Positions 9,806-20,700 are shown, counted from the first letter of the stretch. The stretch is 23,591 bases of DNA from Botryllus schlosseri (GCA_000444245.1 ATSW01010538.1:1-23591), one strand, 5' to 3'. Numbers and translations: made by a program. The notes: a model not told the origin generated them from the sequence alone.

Positions 9806-9935
9806 AGCAATTTTTGGGATGACTCGAGTCACATTTTCTGAATCCATTGACTTGACTCGAGCTACTGCTCCAAAATTGCTTTGCTTGACTTGGACTCGAC
9901 ATAAGATCAAAATCGAATGACTCAAAGACACCCAA
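9806..9935. repeat. Truncated GACTCGAGTC-family fragment
   Basis: GATGACTCGAGTCACATTTT, CTTGACTCGAGC and ACTTGGACTCGACATAAG mark this as part of the family at 3118-3966 and 4543-4855. The CAGGGTTGTAA termini are missing. Its edges read TTTTTGGGATGACTC and ATGACTC...CCCAAAAA, a weak inverted pair, so it may be a separate subfamily. Confidence 0.5.
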
Positions 9936-10626
9936 AAATGAACGAAAAGAATACGTATTTTACAGAAATGAAATATTTTTTTACTTAACTACGTAGATAA
10001 ACATTCGAAATATCGTGAACGAGAATTATATCTACTATATATGCAATAGCACGTGCTTCATTTCATAGAACAATAAGACATTATTATTGCAAGATATATT
10101 CTACGAAACAGCCGCCCTAGTTTTACCGAGTATAAACTGTCAATAAATGGGTACAAAAGAACTGCAAAATTTCTGCCAGATGATAACCATATGACATAGC
10201 GCGCAGATCATTTCATCTCTATGCGCTTTTCGTAGAGGTATACGCGCAAACAGAATCCACCACATCATATATCACCATGCGAAATGACGCATTTGACTCA
10301 TCTACACGAGCTGGAACTGGTGTGAATGCAAAATTTTGAGCCAGAAAATGCCGATGTCTTATTTATACCCCTAGGTAGCGTGGAAATCCATAGATCACTC
10401 GATTTTCGTTTACAGTGTAGTATATTCGTTTGCTAAGGGGGTACTGATCGGTAATAGGCCTATACATCGGTCCTACCTATCATCTCTTCCATCCCTAAAT
10501 CGTTCATTAACTGTTAGTCGCTGATTGATTTCTTGTCAATTTCATCATTCATGAATGAGTTGCGTGTTAGAAATAGCTGTAAAAGTAAGGCACGGAATAA
10601 CAGTTTGTTTCAAAAATCCTATCGGT
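9936..10626. other. Region downstream of the reverse HHAT-like gene; no other gene seen
   Basis: AT-rich sequence. It should hold the 3' untranslated region of the reverse-strand gene. I found no canonical AATAAA on that strand close to the stop; the nearest variant is TATAAA opposite the TTTATA near 10363. No transposon ends were recognised. Confidence 0.4.
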
Positions 10627-12264
10627 TTACTCTAAATTCATAGAGCTCTGCGCCCCGCCATACAACGAAACATGGATGAGAATGGTGGCCAGAAGGTTTT
10701 CGGTATAAAATCTCGAAATGTAAACATCCCCCATCTTGACACCAGCCAGAAAAATCAAGTTGGTGACGATGAGAAATCCGAACATAAAACAGGACAAAAA
10801 TCCTCTGAAACGTCTGCTCCACTGAGGCGTGAAGTATCTCCTTTCCAACTCTTTCACGGCGTCCGTGCGATAGATCTCCATCGCAATGAACTCTACCAGC
10901 ACGCCAAACCAGCTCATGGCACCCCATTTTATATGTCGCCGCGTTGGCCTGTGCCACAGCACCACAAACGCGAATGAAGTTGTCAAACTTAAAATTGCCC
11001 TGAGCGACCCATTTCGCGAGCCTCCGCAAGGAATGTAAATATACCGTACGAGCCACTTGTGAAGACCTTTGTCAATGAGTTTCCAGAAATCGGTCATCCT
11101 GTGCTTGGAGTATACACATTGAGGCTGTCCGGGAGGGTCCATCCCGTCGGATGTTGCGATATGAGCGGGTAAGCCGTACATGACTAGATATTTAAAGTAG
11201 AACAATCCAACTTGAGCCATTGAAAGTCCGCATAAATGATAGATCTTCAATTTCTCGTTGGATGACCAATTCTCGTACAGCAACGCCGACGCGTACACAT
11301 AATGCAGCACGAAGTCAATACACACATGAAAAGTCGCGTATTTTAGCAAATTCATTATAAATTTAATGGTTCTTCCAGATGTCCAAGGAGGTGGCGGCTT
11401 TTTTGCTTGCTCCGCGAATTCGTTGTAGTTCATAACAGGCCCGCCAAGAAGGAGAGGAAAATACATTTGGTACGTTAGCAGGTCCATAAAGGTCAGGTCT
11501 GGATCTTCGCCATCATCGTAGTATCGGGTGTTACTCTTCTTCAACATTTTTGAACTTCCCGCATTCAGTTCACTCTGTCGTCGATATTGCCAAACGTACT
11601 CAAGCCCGAAGCCAATGTATCGCAAGTTGCTCATACCCACGCAAATCACTAAGATGTACATTTTATCAGGATCGGTTTTATAGAATGCTGTCATCGCTTC
11701 GTTCGTGTTGTGAAGAAAGTACATCAATCCTAAACCGGTAATCCAACAGGCTGTCACGCTGTTTGTCAAACGCACCGACATAAATTGGATCGCCACGTGA
11801 AACAGTAGATACAAGAAGCCCCCGATGTGCAGGAAATACGCAGTGAATGCCAAGCTGTACGCCAGTAGTATTTGGAATCTTCTTTCCGGGAATATATTGT
11901 CTGCCAGCCTACCAATAATGAAATGTCCGATAAATCCGCGAATGTAGCCACCCCAAAAGTAGTCCTTCCAGAGTGACCATTCGGAATCGGTATTATCCAA
12001 GTGTCGCCCAAGCCAATATATCCACCCGTCATCTAAAAGTCCTTCCTTTACTAATTTCTTCTCGTAAGACGACGATACCGGAATCAAACTGCATACTGTG
12101 ACGATAACTCCTCCACCCCACAACAGCGTGCAAATAAATACTTCAACAGAAGGTAATTTCGGATAATATTTCTTCCTAATCTCAGTGGTTGCTTGAAAAT
12201 CTGACACAGTCGGCTTCGCGGTTGCTACTCCCTCGCTGTTTCGTCGGGCAGTTTTTGTACGCAT
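10627..12264 (-). CDS. Second Hedgehog acyltransferase-like MBOAT protein, 545 aa, single exon, altered catalytic loop
   Basis: A clear paralogue of the gene at 6921-8687. Both share NLRYIxFxLEYVW (about 213-225), GGPxMxY (about 274-280), QVGxFYxK, the YG(F/L)PxHIATSD block and CVYSKHR(M/L)TDxWK. LIDKGLHKWLVRYIYIPCGG follows, with the Asp at 398. The His is at 438, again 40 residues on. Multiple hydrophobic spans imply a polytopic ER protein. The hydrophilic loop at about 226-255 is shorter than in the first copy. The striking change is after the His: WHGG is replaced by WHRPTRRHIKW (437-447) without change of length. Reading those bases one frame over gives WHGQRGD, so compensating indels are suspected. 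The ATG has G at -3. The ORF has no intron. It could still be an acyltransferase, a pseudoenzyme or a substrate-shifted paralogue; family is certain, activity is not. Confidence 0.92.
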   Translation of the reverse strand: MRTKTARRNSEGVATAKPTVSDFQATTEIRKKYYPKLPSVEVFICTLLWGGGVIVTVCSLIPVSSSYEKKLVKEGLLDDGWIYWLGRHLDNTDSEWSLWKDYFWGGYIRGFIGHFIIGRLADNIFPERRFQILLAYSLAFTAYFLHIGGFLYLLFHVAIQFMSVRLTNSVTACWITGLGLMYFLHNTNEAMTAFYKTDPDKMYILVICVGMSNLRYIGFGLEYVWQYRRQSELNAGSSKMLKKSNTRYYDDGEDPDLTFMDLLTYQMYFPLLLGGPVMNYNEFAEQAKKPPPPWTSGRTIKFIMNLLKYATFHVCIDFVLHYVYASALLYENWSSNEKLKIYHLCGLSMAQVGLFYFKYLVMYGLPAHIATSDGMDPPGQPQCVYSKHRMTDFWKLIDKGLHKWLVRYIYIPCGGSRNGSLRAILSLTTSFAFVVLWHRPTRRHIKWGAMSWFGVLVEFIAMEIYRTDAVKELERRYFTPQWSRRFRGFLSCFMFGFLIVTNLIFLAGVKMGDVYISRFYTENLLATILIHVSLYGGAQSSMNLE

Positions 12265-12906
12265 TGCTTAGACTATTTTGCTTGACCCTGAATCGTTCAT
12301 ATAAGCTTACAGCGTACTGCCTATACGTAGTTTATCACCTAAAACTCGTCTACGTGTAATGTGAAATCACGCGATCGATCTTGCTGCAAGCTATATCGCG
12401 CAATTAAACCAATTGCCGCTTCATGGTAAAAGCGTGTACGGCAAACTACGAAATATCGCATTACTATTGTGTACTATTAATGATGTTGTTTTGCCGAAGG
12501 GCTGGTTCAGCTTCACTGAATCATTTATCAAGTACAAAGTCATACAAGCCTCCCTTAACCAGATTATACTATTACGCTGCCGGCGCGTGGTTAGCGTTTC
12601 AGATAAACCAAACGACTCATACATTTCACAAGGAGATGGAAAGCCACAGTAATCATACACGTTTAGTCATTCGTATCGTACGGATGTAGAGCCTGCCGTA
12701 AAATAGGTATATTGAATGGAACATGAAGTGATGCACCGGAAATTTATGTATTCTGTCACCAGAATCAATACTATTCACACATTATATTAAAACAGAATAA
12801 TTCTAACTGAACTCGGAGCTGTAAATTTTATGATATAGAACTTTGCCTACGTGAGCTCGGATTGTGAAACTGGCATTTTGTAACATATGTAACACAGCAT
12901 GTAGAT
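12265..12906. other. Upstream region of the reverse HHAT-like gene
   Basis: Should contain the promoter of the reverse-strand gene. CTTATATG near 12300 on that strand is the only TATA-like word close to the start. Overlapping short open frames at 12413-12689 on both strands have no family features. No repeat ends were recognised. Confidence 0.35.
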
Positions 12907-13086
12907 CAGGGGTCACCGACACGCGGCCCGCGAGGTCCTATTTTGCGGCCCGCGACTTGGTTTCGACTTGGTTTGTGATTGCGGAAGAAAGCTAAGAAAA
13001 CTTGAAAACATTTTGAAATGCTGAAATTGACGTGCAATGGCCCAAACACTGCCAAGACCGAGACGCTTAGAAAACGGCTCATAGGA

Positions 13087-13419
13087 CAGTAGTTCTGAAA
13101 CTGGGTGGCGCCCCCCTTGTGGGAGTGTGAAACCATCTGAAGAGGACGCGGAGCAGCCATCTACTGAAAAAATTTTCGCGCTCCACACAATTTACATCAT
13201 TACAATTACAATTCATAGTTATAGTTATTGCTCTGCGTACAATTTGGAATTCATATCATAGAAATCGGTCATCAACATTCATAACCATCCATGCCATCAA
13301 ACTATCCGTTGCGATTGCCAGCATTCTGGATGCATTTTGTGATATGACGATAAGTGGGGCGCGAAAGTTTTCAGTTTCATATAGGAGGGGGCATGTCTAA
13401 AAAGGTTGGAGAACCACTG
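13087..13419. mobile_element. hAT-type element with CAGTGGTTCTC-like ends, nested, copy 1
   Basis: The left end CAGTAGTTCTGAAACT and right end GGTTGGAGAACCACTG are imperfect inverted repeats. Flanks TCATAGGA and GCGTAGGG agree at five of eight positions, so any target duplication is eroded. The body (GCCATCAAACTATCCGTT and GTGATATGACGATAAG among others) matches 22485-22645. Non-coding. Confidence 0.7.
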
Positions 13420-13513
13420 GCGTAGGGCTTCGGCCCCATGCGATCAAGCTTTCCGTGGAGATGGTCTTTCAGCTAGTAATGTATCTCAATATAGCCCCCA
13501 CAAGCGTTTTAGG

Positions 13514-13943
13514 TAGGCTTATATTTTGGAAATCAAAAAAGAGGACACTTTTTCAGAAATTTGCAACTTGTAAAACCGGAGTAAAATTCTCAAAATCCGG
13601 TTAATTTTACCCACTTTGTGATCGGTTGACTAAAAAACAAAAAAAAAAGGTCATCACTTCTGCTCAGAGCTCAAAATAACGTTTTTTACTCCACATAAAA
13701 AAAAAAGGTCATCTTTTCGCTCAGAGCTAAAATCACCGTTTTTCACTCCGAAATACCCGCCGGAGCTTCACTTCTGTGCTGATATACGGCATATCACTCG
13801 CAATTTGCTCGAAATCTGCTCGAAATCTCAAAAAAGAGGACAAAATCTCAAAAAAGAGGACAAAAGGGCGTCCTCCGAGGACACTTTCAAAAAAGTCAAA
13901 AAAGAGGACAAATCCTCTTAAAAGAGGACGTATGGTAAGCCTA
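13514..13943. mobile_element. Small DNA transposon with TAGGCTTA ends, copy 2 (GAGGACA family)
   Basis: Inverted ends are TAGGCTTA and TAAGCCTA, with a perfect 8-bp duplication GTTTTAGG at 13506-13513 and 13944-13951. At 430 bp it is about 100 bp longer than copies 1 and 3. Much of the difference is a partial internal duplication: a GGTCATC...CGCTCAGAGCT block occurs twice (around 13650 and 13707). It sits inside the hAT element 12907-14215. Confidence 0.9.
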
Positions 13944-14223
13944 GTTTTAGGGTATCGTGCACACTGCACAATACGTGCACACCGCACAGCTTAGAGTTCA
14001 AAATAAAATGAGATTGATGACAGTGATCCGTTGTTGTATATTTATTCCTTTAATAAAATATTAATTCTTTTGTGGTCACTATGCCCATCGCCTATGTTAG
14101 GTAGCACGGCGTTGTATTGACGTGCAGTTTCATATCGATATTGAATTCATGCGGCCCGCGGCCGCTACGAAATTTGAAAAGTGGCCCGCGATCCGTTTTG
14201 AGTTGGCGTCCCCTGATGTATAT

Positions 14224-14891
14224 TCTACCTGAATACGACTAACCATGATGCTCAAGTTGTCACGTATTGAGTAGGCCTGTTTAGTCCAATAGTTCCCATC
14301 CTGCGTGCCTTGGCCTCTAGTTGAACTTCCGCGTTTGGAAAACCGTACGTCAGCAGTTAGTGTGGCGTGGGAATCTCTTATAAACCAACCCATCATGTCA
14401 ACACGGGATCGAATAACCGTTGTTTTTCGGTTCTGCGCTAGCGATCCTCCCAGCCCGCGATATTATAACTATTACACCGAAACCGAACAGCCCTTAGCCT
14501 ACATTACAACAGTCGATTTTAATCTTTACTAACCTGGCGGGTGGCGATTGGCAAACCCTCACGGTAATCTGCAAGCCCACAGCGAACATCAAATATTTAT
14601 CTATTAGTCACAAAAGTATCTACCACATTGCATCCAATACATCCAGTTCAGTAAAGATAGGACGGCGTCGAAACGACTAGGAGCAGTTTTTAAAATCAGA
14701 CACCTAACTGGGCCTAGGCTATATGTTAAGTGGAGGCAGCATGCACTGCACAGTGCACAGTGCACACTGTATTCATAGAAATAGAGGATAACATAAAAAG
14801 GCGCTGTTCTTAAAAGTATTGGTCGCGAAGGATATAATTTAGGGTCGCGACTGTGCCAGGGCGACCTTTAAACATGCTGTAATTGTGTTGG
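14224..14891. other. Spacer between transposons; no gene seen
   Basis: No coding region recognised. The only local structure is a short GTGCAC-rich palindromic stretch at 14742-14770 (TGCACTGCACAGTGCACAG and onward), echoed by similar GTGCAC words near 13958-13985. Confidence 0.45.
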
Positions 14892-14899
14892 GTATACAA

Positions 14900-15236
14900 T
14901 ATAGGCTTACCATATTTTGGAAATCTAAAAACAGGACACTTTTTCAGAAATTTGAGACTTGCAAAACCGGAGAAGAATTCTCAAAAACCGGTGAATTTTT
15001 CCCACTTTGTGATCGGTTGACTAAAAAAAAAAAATCACCTTTTTCACTCCGAAATACCCGCCGGAGCGTCACTTCTGTGCTAATTTACGGCATATCACTC
15101 GCAATTTCCTCTAAATCTGACCTAAATTTTCAAAAAAGAGGACAAAATCTCAAAAAAGAGGACAAAAGGGCGCCCTCCGAGGACACTTTCAAAAAAGAAG
15201 ACAAATCCTCTTAAAAGAGGACGTATGATAACCCTA
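14900..15236. mobile_element. Small DNA transposon, copy 3 (GAGGACA family)
   Basis: Ends are TATAGGCTTACC and GATAACCCTA, with a perfect 8-bp duplication GTATACAA at 14892-14899 and 15237-15244. The left end carries two bases more than copy 1. The body order matches copies 1 and 2, including the CGCCGGAGC block and the TCCTCTTAAAAGAGGA palindrome. 337 bp, non-coding. Confidence 0.9.
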
Positions 15237-15244
15237 GTATACAA

Positions 15245-16355
15245 AAGCCAATAAGAGGAACATGCGGAGAAGGCGTTACTACACTTGATCATGAAAATGC
15301 GTCGACCACGCTTGACAACGAAATGTCCGGTCGCCGAAATTGTCGGCACCGAGTAGTCCCATCCTTGCAATCTGAGTATAAAGTAGTACAAAATGCGACC
15401 TCCAGAGGAATAGGCTATGCATCCCAATTTGAAATAGCGTGCATCAGACATGTTTTATAGAGAACTGCCTTGCGTATAATCATTGTCTGGGCGACGTCTA
15501 TGTCAGATGCCCGTAAAAACGTAGCATATTACTAACATCAAAAATGCATTGATGATGATTCGCAAACTGTGAGCAGCCACAAATTCACAGGTAAGTCTTT
15601 CTGGAATTTTCAAAGGGACTGTATAATATTGCAGATAAGGCGTGCAGACAAGCAGAGCAGACTCTTAAGTGGTCTAATTCCAACAATAGCTGACATGAAT
15701 AGTAATCACATATATATGACCATTTCCATGAGACCGATCACGGCATTGCGGACGAGTAGAGTAATGTGACCATGACCCCATCATAACTGGGCCGCTATGC
15801 CGTGAAGATATTCTTTGATTCGTATCCGATCAACTCATGAACAATAAACCGCGCCGCAAATTATGATCACATTGTCTGGACTTCATCTTACACTGCAATA
15901 CTTTTCAGGATTTGCTGTAAACAAATATGGGTGGGTAGGCCTACAGTACAGTTAATGGGTATGCGAACATGTTTTTTTCTCCGTTTGGACTGAAATTAAA
16001 AGCTGTAACCGAGAGACGCTGCTTGGAAACCGACGAAATGCGGAGATTTATGCCAATGAAACCTCGTTCCAGCCGAATGTTTGTTAGTAGATAAGAGTAT
16101 AGCAATCGCGTTACCACGAGAATAGATTTTTAAGCAACTTTCTTAAGTGTGCCACGATAGCGTTTTATAATTATGCTGTGCAACAAACGAAAAAAGTTGG
16201 TCGAGGGAACCACAGATTTGAAGAGAATCGAGTATTATAGAATACTGCCGAACAACATGAACAGTGTTGAACGTACAAACCATTACAGAACGATTTCACA
16301 CAAAACAATTAAGGTTATAGCATACCGCAATTCAACTTGACCTCAGCCACGTGCG
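15245..16355. other. About 1.1 kb with no gene recognised
   Basis: No open frame has recognisable domains. A good splice-donor-like word, CAGGTAAGT, at about 15588 has no coding context on either side. A non-coding transcript or untranslated exon cannot be excluded from sequence. Confidence 0.45.
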
Positions 16356-16363
16356 TCATGAGC

Positions 16364-16766
16364 CAGAGCCCGACCGATTATCGAGTCGATATCACACTCT
16401 GAAAGAATTATCGGTATCGGCCATTAGTGAAAAAATATCGGCCATTTTCGTGATGTCACAACATGGCGGTAGGAAGTCAGAAAACTATAATCCTTCACCG
16501 CTAGACTGAGAATATTGCTAAATTTCATATAGCTTACACTTTCAAGGTCTCCAGTTGCAGTCTTTATAGTCTATTTCATTTATAAGTATGACTAGTCTGT
16601 AAAGCTGTTGAAATATATGCTCTGGCGAGTTGGGAAAATGTGCCTTCTGAGGTAGATTTCACCATATTTGAATATCGGCTGAATATATATCGGTGTTATC
16701 GGCGAAGGTGTTAGATATCGGTTTTATCAGTATCGGCCCAAAAATCCAATATCAGTCGGGCTCTCT
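16364..16766. mobile_element. hAT-type MITE with CAGAGCCCGACCGAT ends (ATATCGG family)
   Basis: Left end CAGAGCCCGACCGATTATCG and right end ATCAGTCGGGCTCTC are inverted repeats with small changes. Flanks TCATGAGC (16356-16363) and TCATGACC (16767-16774) form an 8-bp target duplication with one mismatch. ATCGG, TATCGGT and TATCGGCC words cluster at both ends. 403 bp, non-coding. It lies just beyond the probable 3' end of the MAP3K1 gene. Confidence 0.8.
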
Positions 16767-16860
16767 TCATGACCTCTATAGCGTACCCCTGAGACTGTCA
16801 CACCGACCCCGCTCAAGAACCACTGCACCATACATTGGCAGTAAATCAACTAGAGATAGC

Positions 16861-16866
16861 TTTATT
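16861..16866 (-). terminator. Candidate poly(A) signal of MAP3K1
   Basis: AATAAA on the reverse strand, about 710 bases after the MAP3K1 stop codon. The intervening AT-rich sequence (16867-17577) holds no other feature and would be the 3' untranslated region. Confidence 0.4.
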
Positions 16867-17577
16867 AACAAATGATCTCGATAGAAAAAAACACCACTAG
16901 CATCAGACGAATACGTCAGAACACAAGTCGCGCGTAACACGGCGTCGCAAAAGCATTCAATTTTGAAATTAGAAATCTACAAAAGCCACAGACCAACACA
17001 ACAAGCCAGTGCGGAACGAACATAATATATATATATTTCACAAATTTCTGACAAACACAAAGCAGCGTATCTTACAAAAAGCAGCAGCTTTTGGCCCGGA
17101 CTGCGTTAGTGCTTCGCACAACAGAAACTACCTCTTTTAATAGAAAATCGAAGACTGCTAAAATGCATACTGCAAACGGGGCGGCGGTAAAGCCTATAAA
17201 TTCATAACGGGCAAGAAATCACGTTGCTTTCCCCGCCATATATATCCATAAAAAACTACATAATCTGCCAATCTGTGAACTCTTCGACGTGATCTGTATT
17301 CGATCGGTGGTTAAAAAGCTTGAAGAGACAACGGACAGAAGAAGTACAAAGTGACGCGATATATGAAAGTGATCTTTTACAAAAACAGCGATATAGCGGC
17401 AGCATGGTAAAAGGTAAAGCCAGACCGATTATTATTATTAGTTCGCTGATAATATCGAATCGATATCCCACTTTAAAAGAAAAAGCAGTATCGTTGATTA
17501 GAGTAAAAATAAAAGCAACTTTAACGACTTCAAAGCTCGGTAAAATGGTGCAGCTGGTAACAATGATTTGCGTGATT

Positions 17578-17724
17578 TCACCATCGGATAAACACGGGGT
17601 GCTTCAAAAGGTCCTCCGCGGGCGGCCTTTCCTTGGGGTCGGTTTCGAGGCATCTCCTGCACAGGTCTCGCATAGCCGGCGATAGATGATCGGGTATAAT
17701 TGGCGTGCTAGGTGAGCTGGCGAT
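17578..17724 (-). CDS. MAP3K1: MAP3K1 terminal exon
   Basis: Acceptor CGTTTTCAG|ATC; 48 codons then TGA. It encodes [20 protein letters not shown] and [20 protein letters not shown], ending FIRW, in line with the human C-terminus (DRPPSRELLKHPVFRTTW). Confidence 0.95.
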   Translation of the reverse strand: MASSPSTPIIPDHLSPAMRDLCRRCLETDPKERPPAEDLLKHPVFIRW

Positions 17725-20700
17725 CTGAAAACGATCGGCGTGTAAATCTAACGGCGATAATAAACACATACCTTCGACCAAACTTTGATAACAAGATCGT
17801 TATAGTCGTTTAATTACAACGAAATGTCGGTAATCTAATTCTAATCTACTTATTGGTGTTCCTGGAAATGCTACACTAATCACCGAACTCTGATTTAATA
17901 TGAATTGTAGTTAATATTAATATGGTGTACAATGCAGGTTTAATCAACTACTTTAGAGCATGACAAAACAGTGTGATAATATAAAAGAACGCTAGGCAAA
18001 GTCATAACAAAGAAATGGGAGAAATAAATCATACACTACTCGGAAGACGTTGGACAGACAATGAGCAGTATATTAAAGAGCTTCTCGGGGGTAGAGAACT
18101 TCAATATGCAATTGATAAGTATATTCATATTGAAATGAGCCCGAATATTTTCGGCTGACACTCGTCAGGGGTAATCGTCAGCAACTAGCAGAGAATTAGA
18201 CAGAACATCGTATACCAACGATCGTACCACAAAATATGACGTCAACAGCATTCAATATGAATACACAAATCAATAGTATATATAGTAATGAAAAATTTTT
18301 AAACAAAGGAGAATCCCAATATTAGCTCACCATAAAAATAAGCGAGAGATGGTTGGAATGCTGGTCCGCATCCCAAGGCGGGCGACCGGTAGCCATTTCC
18401 GTGATCACGCATCCCGCGCTCCAGACGTCGCAACTTCTACCATAGTGTTCCCCGCGAAGCACCTGTTGCAATACACATAAGTGTGGGCAACAGTCGTACC
18501 CGCCTATACCAGGGGTTATCGAACTGGGGCACTGGTACGGGAACTTACGTCGGTTACTCGATTTCAGCTATTTCAATTTCCATTGAAGCGAAGATATGGC
18601 ATCCCCTATTACCGTCAAAGTGCAGGAGAGTTTGTTGGCTAAAGTATGTTTGAATTTCGACAGTCGTACAAGAGCTTTGAATTCACATTCTACTCTACAT
18701 GCATGAGAAGGTACGCGGTTGAAAAAAGTTTGAGAGCCCGTACCTCGGGCGCCATGAACGCGATCGTGCCGAGCAATTGGCCCTGGAATTCGCCTGCCCC
18801 GGTGGCTTTTGTGGCTAACCTGGCGGACGCCCCGAAATCGCCGATCCTCAGACGCTGCCCGGTTGAGTCCACGAGAAGGTTGGCACCTTGAAAAACGAGG
18901 GAAGGGGTTACGATAACAAAAATCCCAGTTATTGGAATACGAAATCTTGGATTTGAAAAAAATAGTATTTATTAGTTCTTTCATTATTTATTTATTACAG
19001 ATCTACCCACCGTAAATACTACGATTTGAAACCCTTGAGGTTGAACATCAGTAACTTCATTTTTACAGGTTGGAATTAAGACAAATTTGTTGTGCATCGT
19101 TTTTTTTTTCAGACAACCTAACAATTTCACGCGTCAGCCAGTGAAATTTGGAACAACTGAACATTCACGTTTATTAAATAAATCTAAAACTTTTTTCTTA
19201 TATAGCAATGCTTCTATACGTTGGAATTCAGCCAAAATTGCCGAGCAGCGTTTTTTTAGGCAACCGAACAATTTTACAGTTTAGGCCAGGCCAGTGAAAT
19301 TTGAAAAAAAGAGTGAATTTGGGAGAGCCCTAATGAGCACGCGAAATTTCAACACACTACACTTGTCACTTGGGCCCGCGGCACTTGAGCGCGTGGGTTC
19401 CAGTTAGGGTAGGGTTGGATTTAGGGTTAGGTCGGGGAGAATTCTGGGGTTAAAAAGTCACATGCTTGCGTTATGTCGCATGCTCAAATGTCTTGAAATC
19501 GCGATAAATACCTTTGATATCCCTGTGCACGATGGAAAGCTCGTGCAGGTAAGCCAGCCCGCGAAAAATCTGCAGCGTGTAATTCGATATCACAGACTCC
19601 GTGAAAGCCCCGTATTTGCCGAGCAGAGTAGACACCGAACCGCCTTCAAAGTAAAAAAAATATTGAACGAAAAACGATACTATCCGAAAGTGACGCCGCT
19701 ATTTACCCGCACACCATTCGAAGAACACGTTGTACATCCCGCGTTCCTTGGTCACCCCGTGGAGCCGGACCACGTTCGGATGGGACAGGCGGCGCATCAC
19801 CTCGATCTCTTTGTCGATCACCTCCAAGACCTGAGCCTGCTCCTTCTCGGAGCACCGCTGATAATTCACCTGAATGTGGATGGAAAAAGGAATTGGCCGC
19901 TGAATCACAACAACGGAACCCACATCATATGGTTGATGTTTTTCGCTTCAATTCCAATAATGAAAATTATTCGATAACATTGTCAGGCCGGCTAAAAAAC
20001 GCTGCACACCAAATTTGACTCCATTTCTAATTTATTACATATTTTTTCTTCAAATTTTACTGGCCCATGAAATTGTTAAGTCGTCTAAAAAACGGTGGAT
20101 AGCGAATTTGACTCAATTCCAACCAGTAGAAGCGGAACTATTAGAGGTCAAAATTTGGGGTTTGAAATAATAGTATTTACTGTCTGTAGTTACATAATTA
20201 TTAATTAAAGAATTTTCCGCCGTAAATACTCCTTTTTCCAAATCAAAAATTTTTGAACTCTAACAGCTTGGCTTCTACCGGTTGGAATTGAGTCAGACTT
20301 GGTGTGCAGCAGGGTTGTGACCAAGTCATAAGGTTCCGAGTCACAAGTCAATGTCACTTTATTAGTATTGACTCGAGTCAGGTCGAGTCATTTTCAATTC
20401 ACCGCCGAGTCGAGTCCGAGTTCAAGTCATTGTGTCAAATCCAATTTTTATGACTCTAGTGATATCGAATGGTTTGCGTTTAAAATACGGTATTCTAATT
20501 TTCCTCACTTGTAACAGTTTCTGGTCGCATTTTCAAGTACCAGTACCAATAGACGAAATCCCAATAATGTGGTTACTTTCCTATTCTTCTAAATTTACAA
20601 TGAAATGTCGGTCTTGGAAGTCTGAGACTCGAGTCATATGACTTAGTCCGAGTCATGCACAATGACTCGGAAACAAGTTGAGTTAACACACAAATTGACT

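Larger units (their letters stand above)
12907..14215. mobile_element. hAT-type element of the GCGGCCCGCG family carrying two nested elements
   Basis: Termini begin CAGGGGTCACCGAC and end GTTGGCGTCCCCTG. Flanks ATGTAGAT (12899-12906) and ATGTATAT (14216-14223) form an 8-bp target duplication with one mismatch. Paired GCGGCCCGCG motifs lie just inside both ends (12922-12960 and 14152-14192). It is interrupted by 13087-13419 and by 13514-13943. No transposase frame is visible. The same inner element occurs at nearly the same offset in the relative at 22202-23067. Confidence 0.85.

Noticed and set aside
10619-11056. 145-codon reverse frame overlapping the second HHAT-like gene
   Set aside because: An alternative frame over the 3' part of the gene. 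It does include the bases discussed in the catalytic-loop finding, but as a whole it has no membrane-protein character and no conserved motifs.
12413-12689. Overlapping 79-88 codon frames on both strands
   Set aside because: Three frames overlap each other, none has family features, and such overlaps are expected by chance.
14130-15451. Open frames of 72-109 codons in 13733-15451
   Set aside because: They read through the GAGGACA-family transposons and their low-complexity lysine/serine-rich translation; no protein similarity is apparent.
15569-15769. Possible exon next to a strong CAGGTAAGT donor
   Set aside because: The 66-residue frame has no recognisable family and continues through the donor; no acceptor or partner exon could be identified.
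17320-17685. 121-codon forward open frame
   Set aside because: Overlaps the last MAP3K1 exon and 3' untranslated region on the opposite strand and has no family features.
18568-18984. 138-codon reverse frame across a MAP3K1 exon
   Set aside because: A different frame from the kinase exon 18744-18886; the conserved DFG...APE frame explains the region.
19462-19977. 171-codon forward open frame
   Set aside because: It is the antisense shadow of two MAP3K1 exons (19512-19643 and 19707-19869) read across their short intron; the reverse strand has the clear kinase match.
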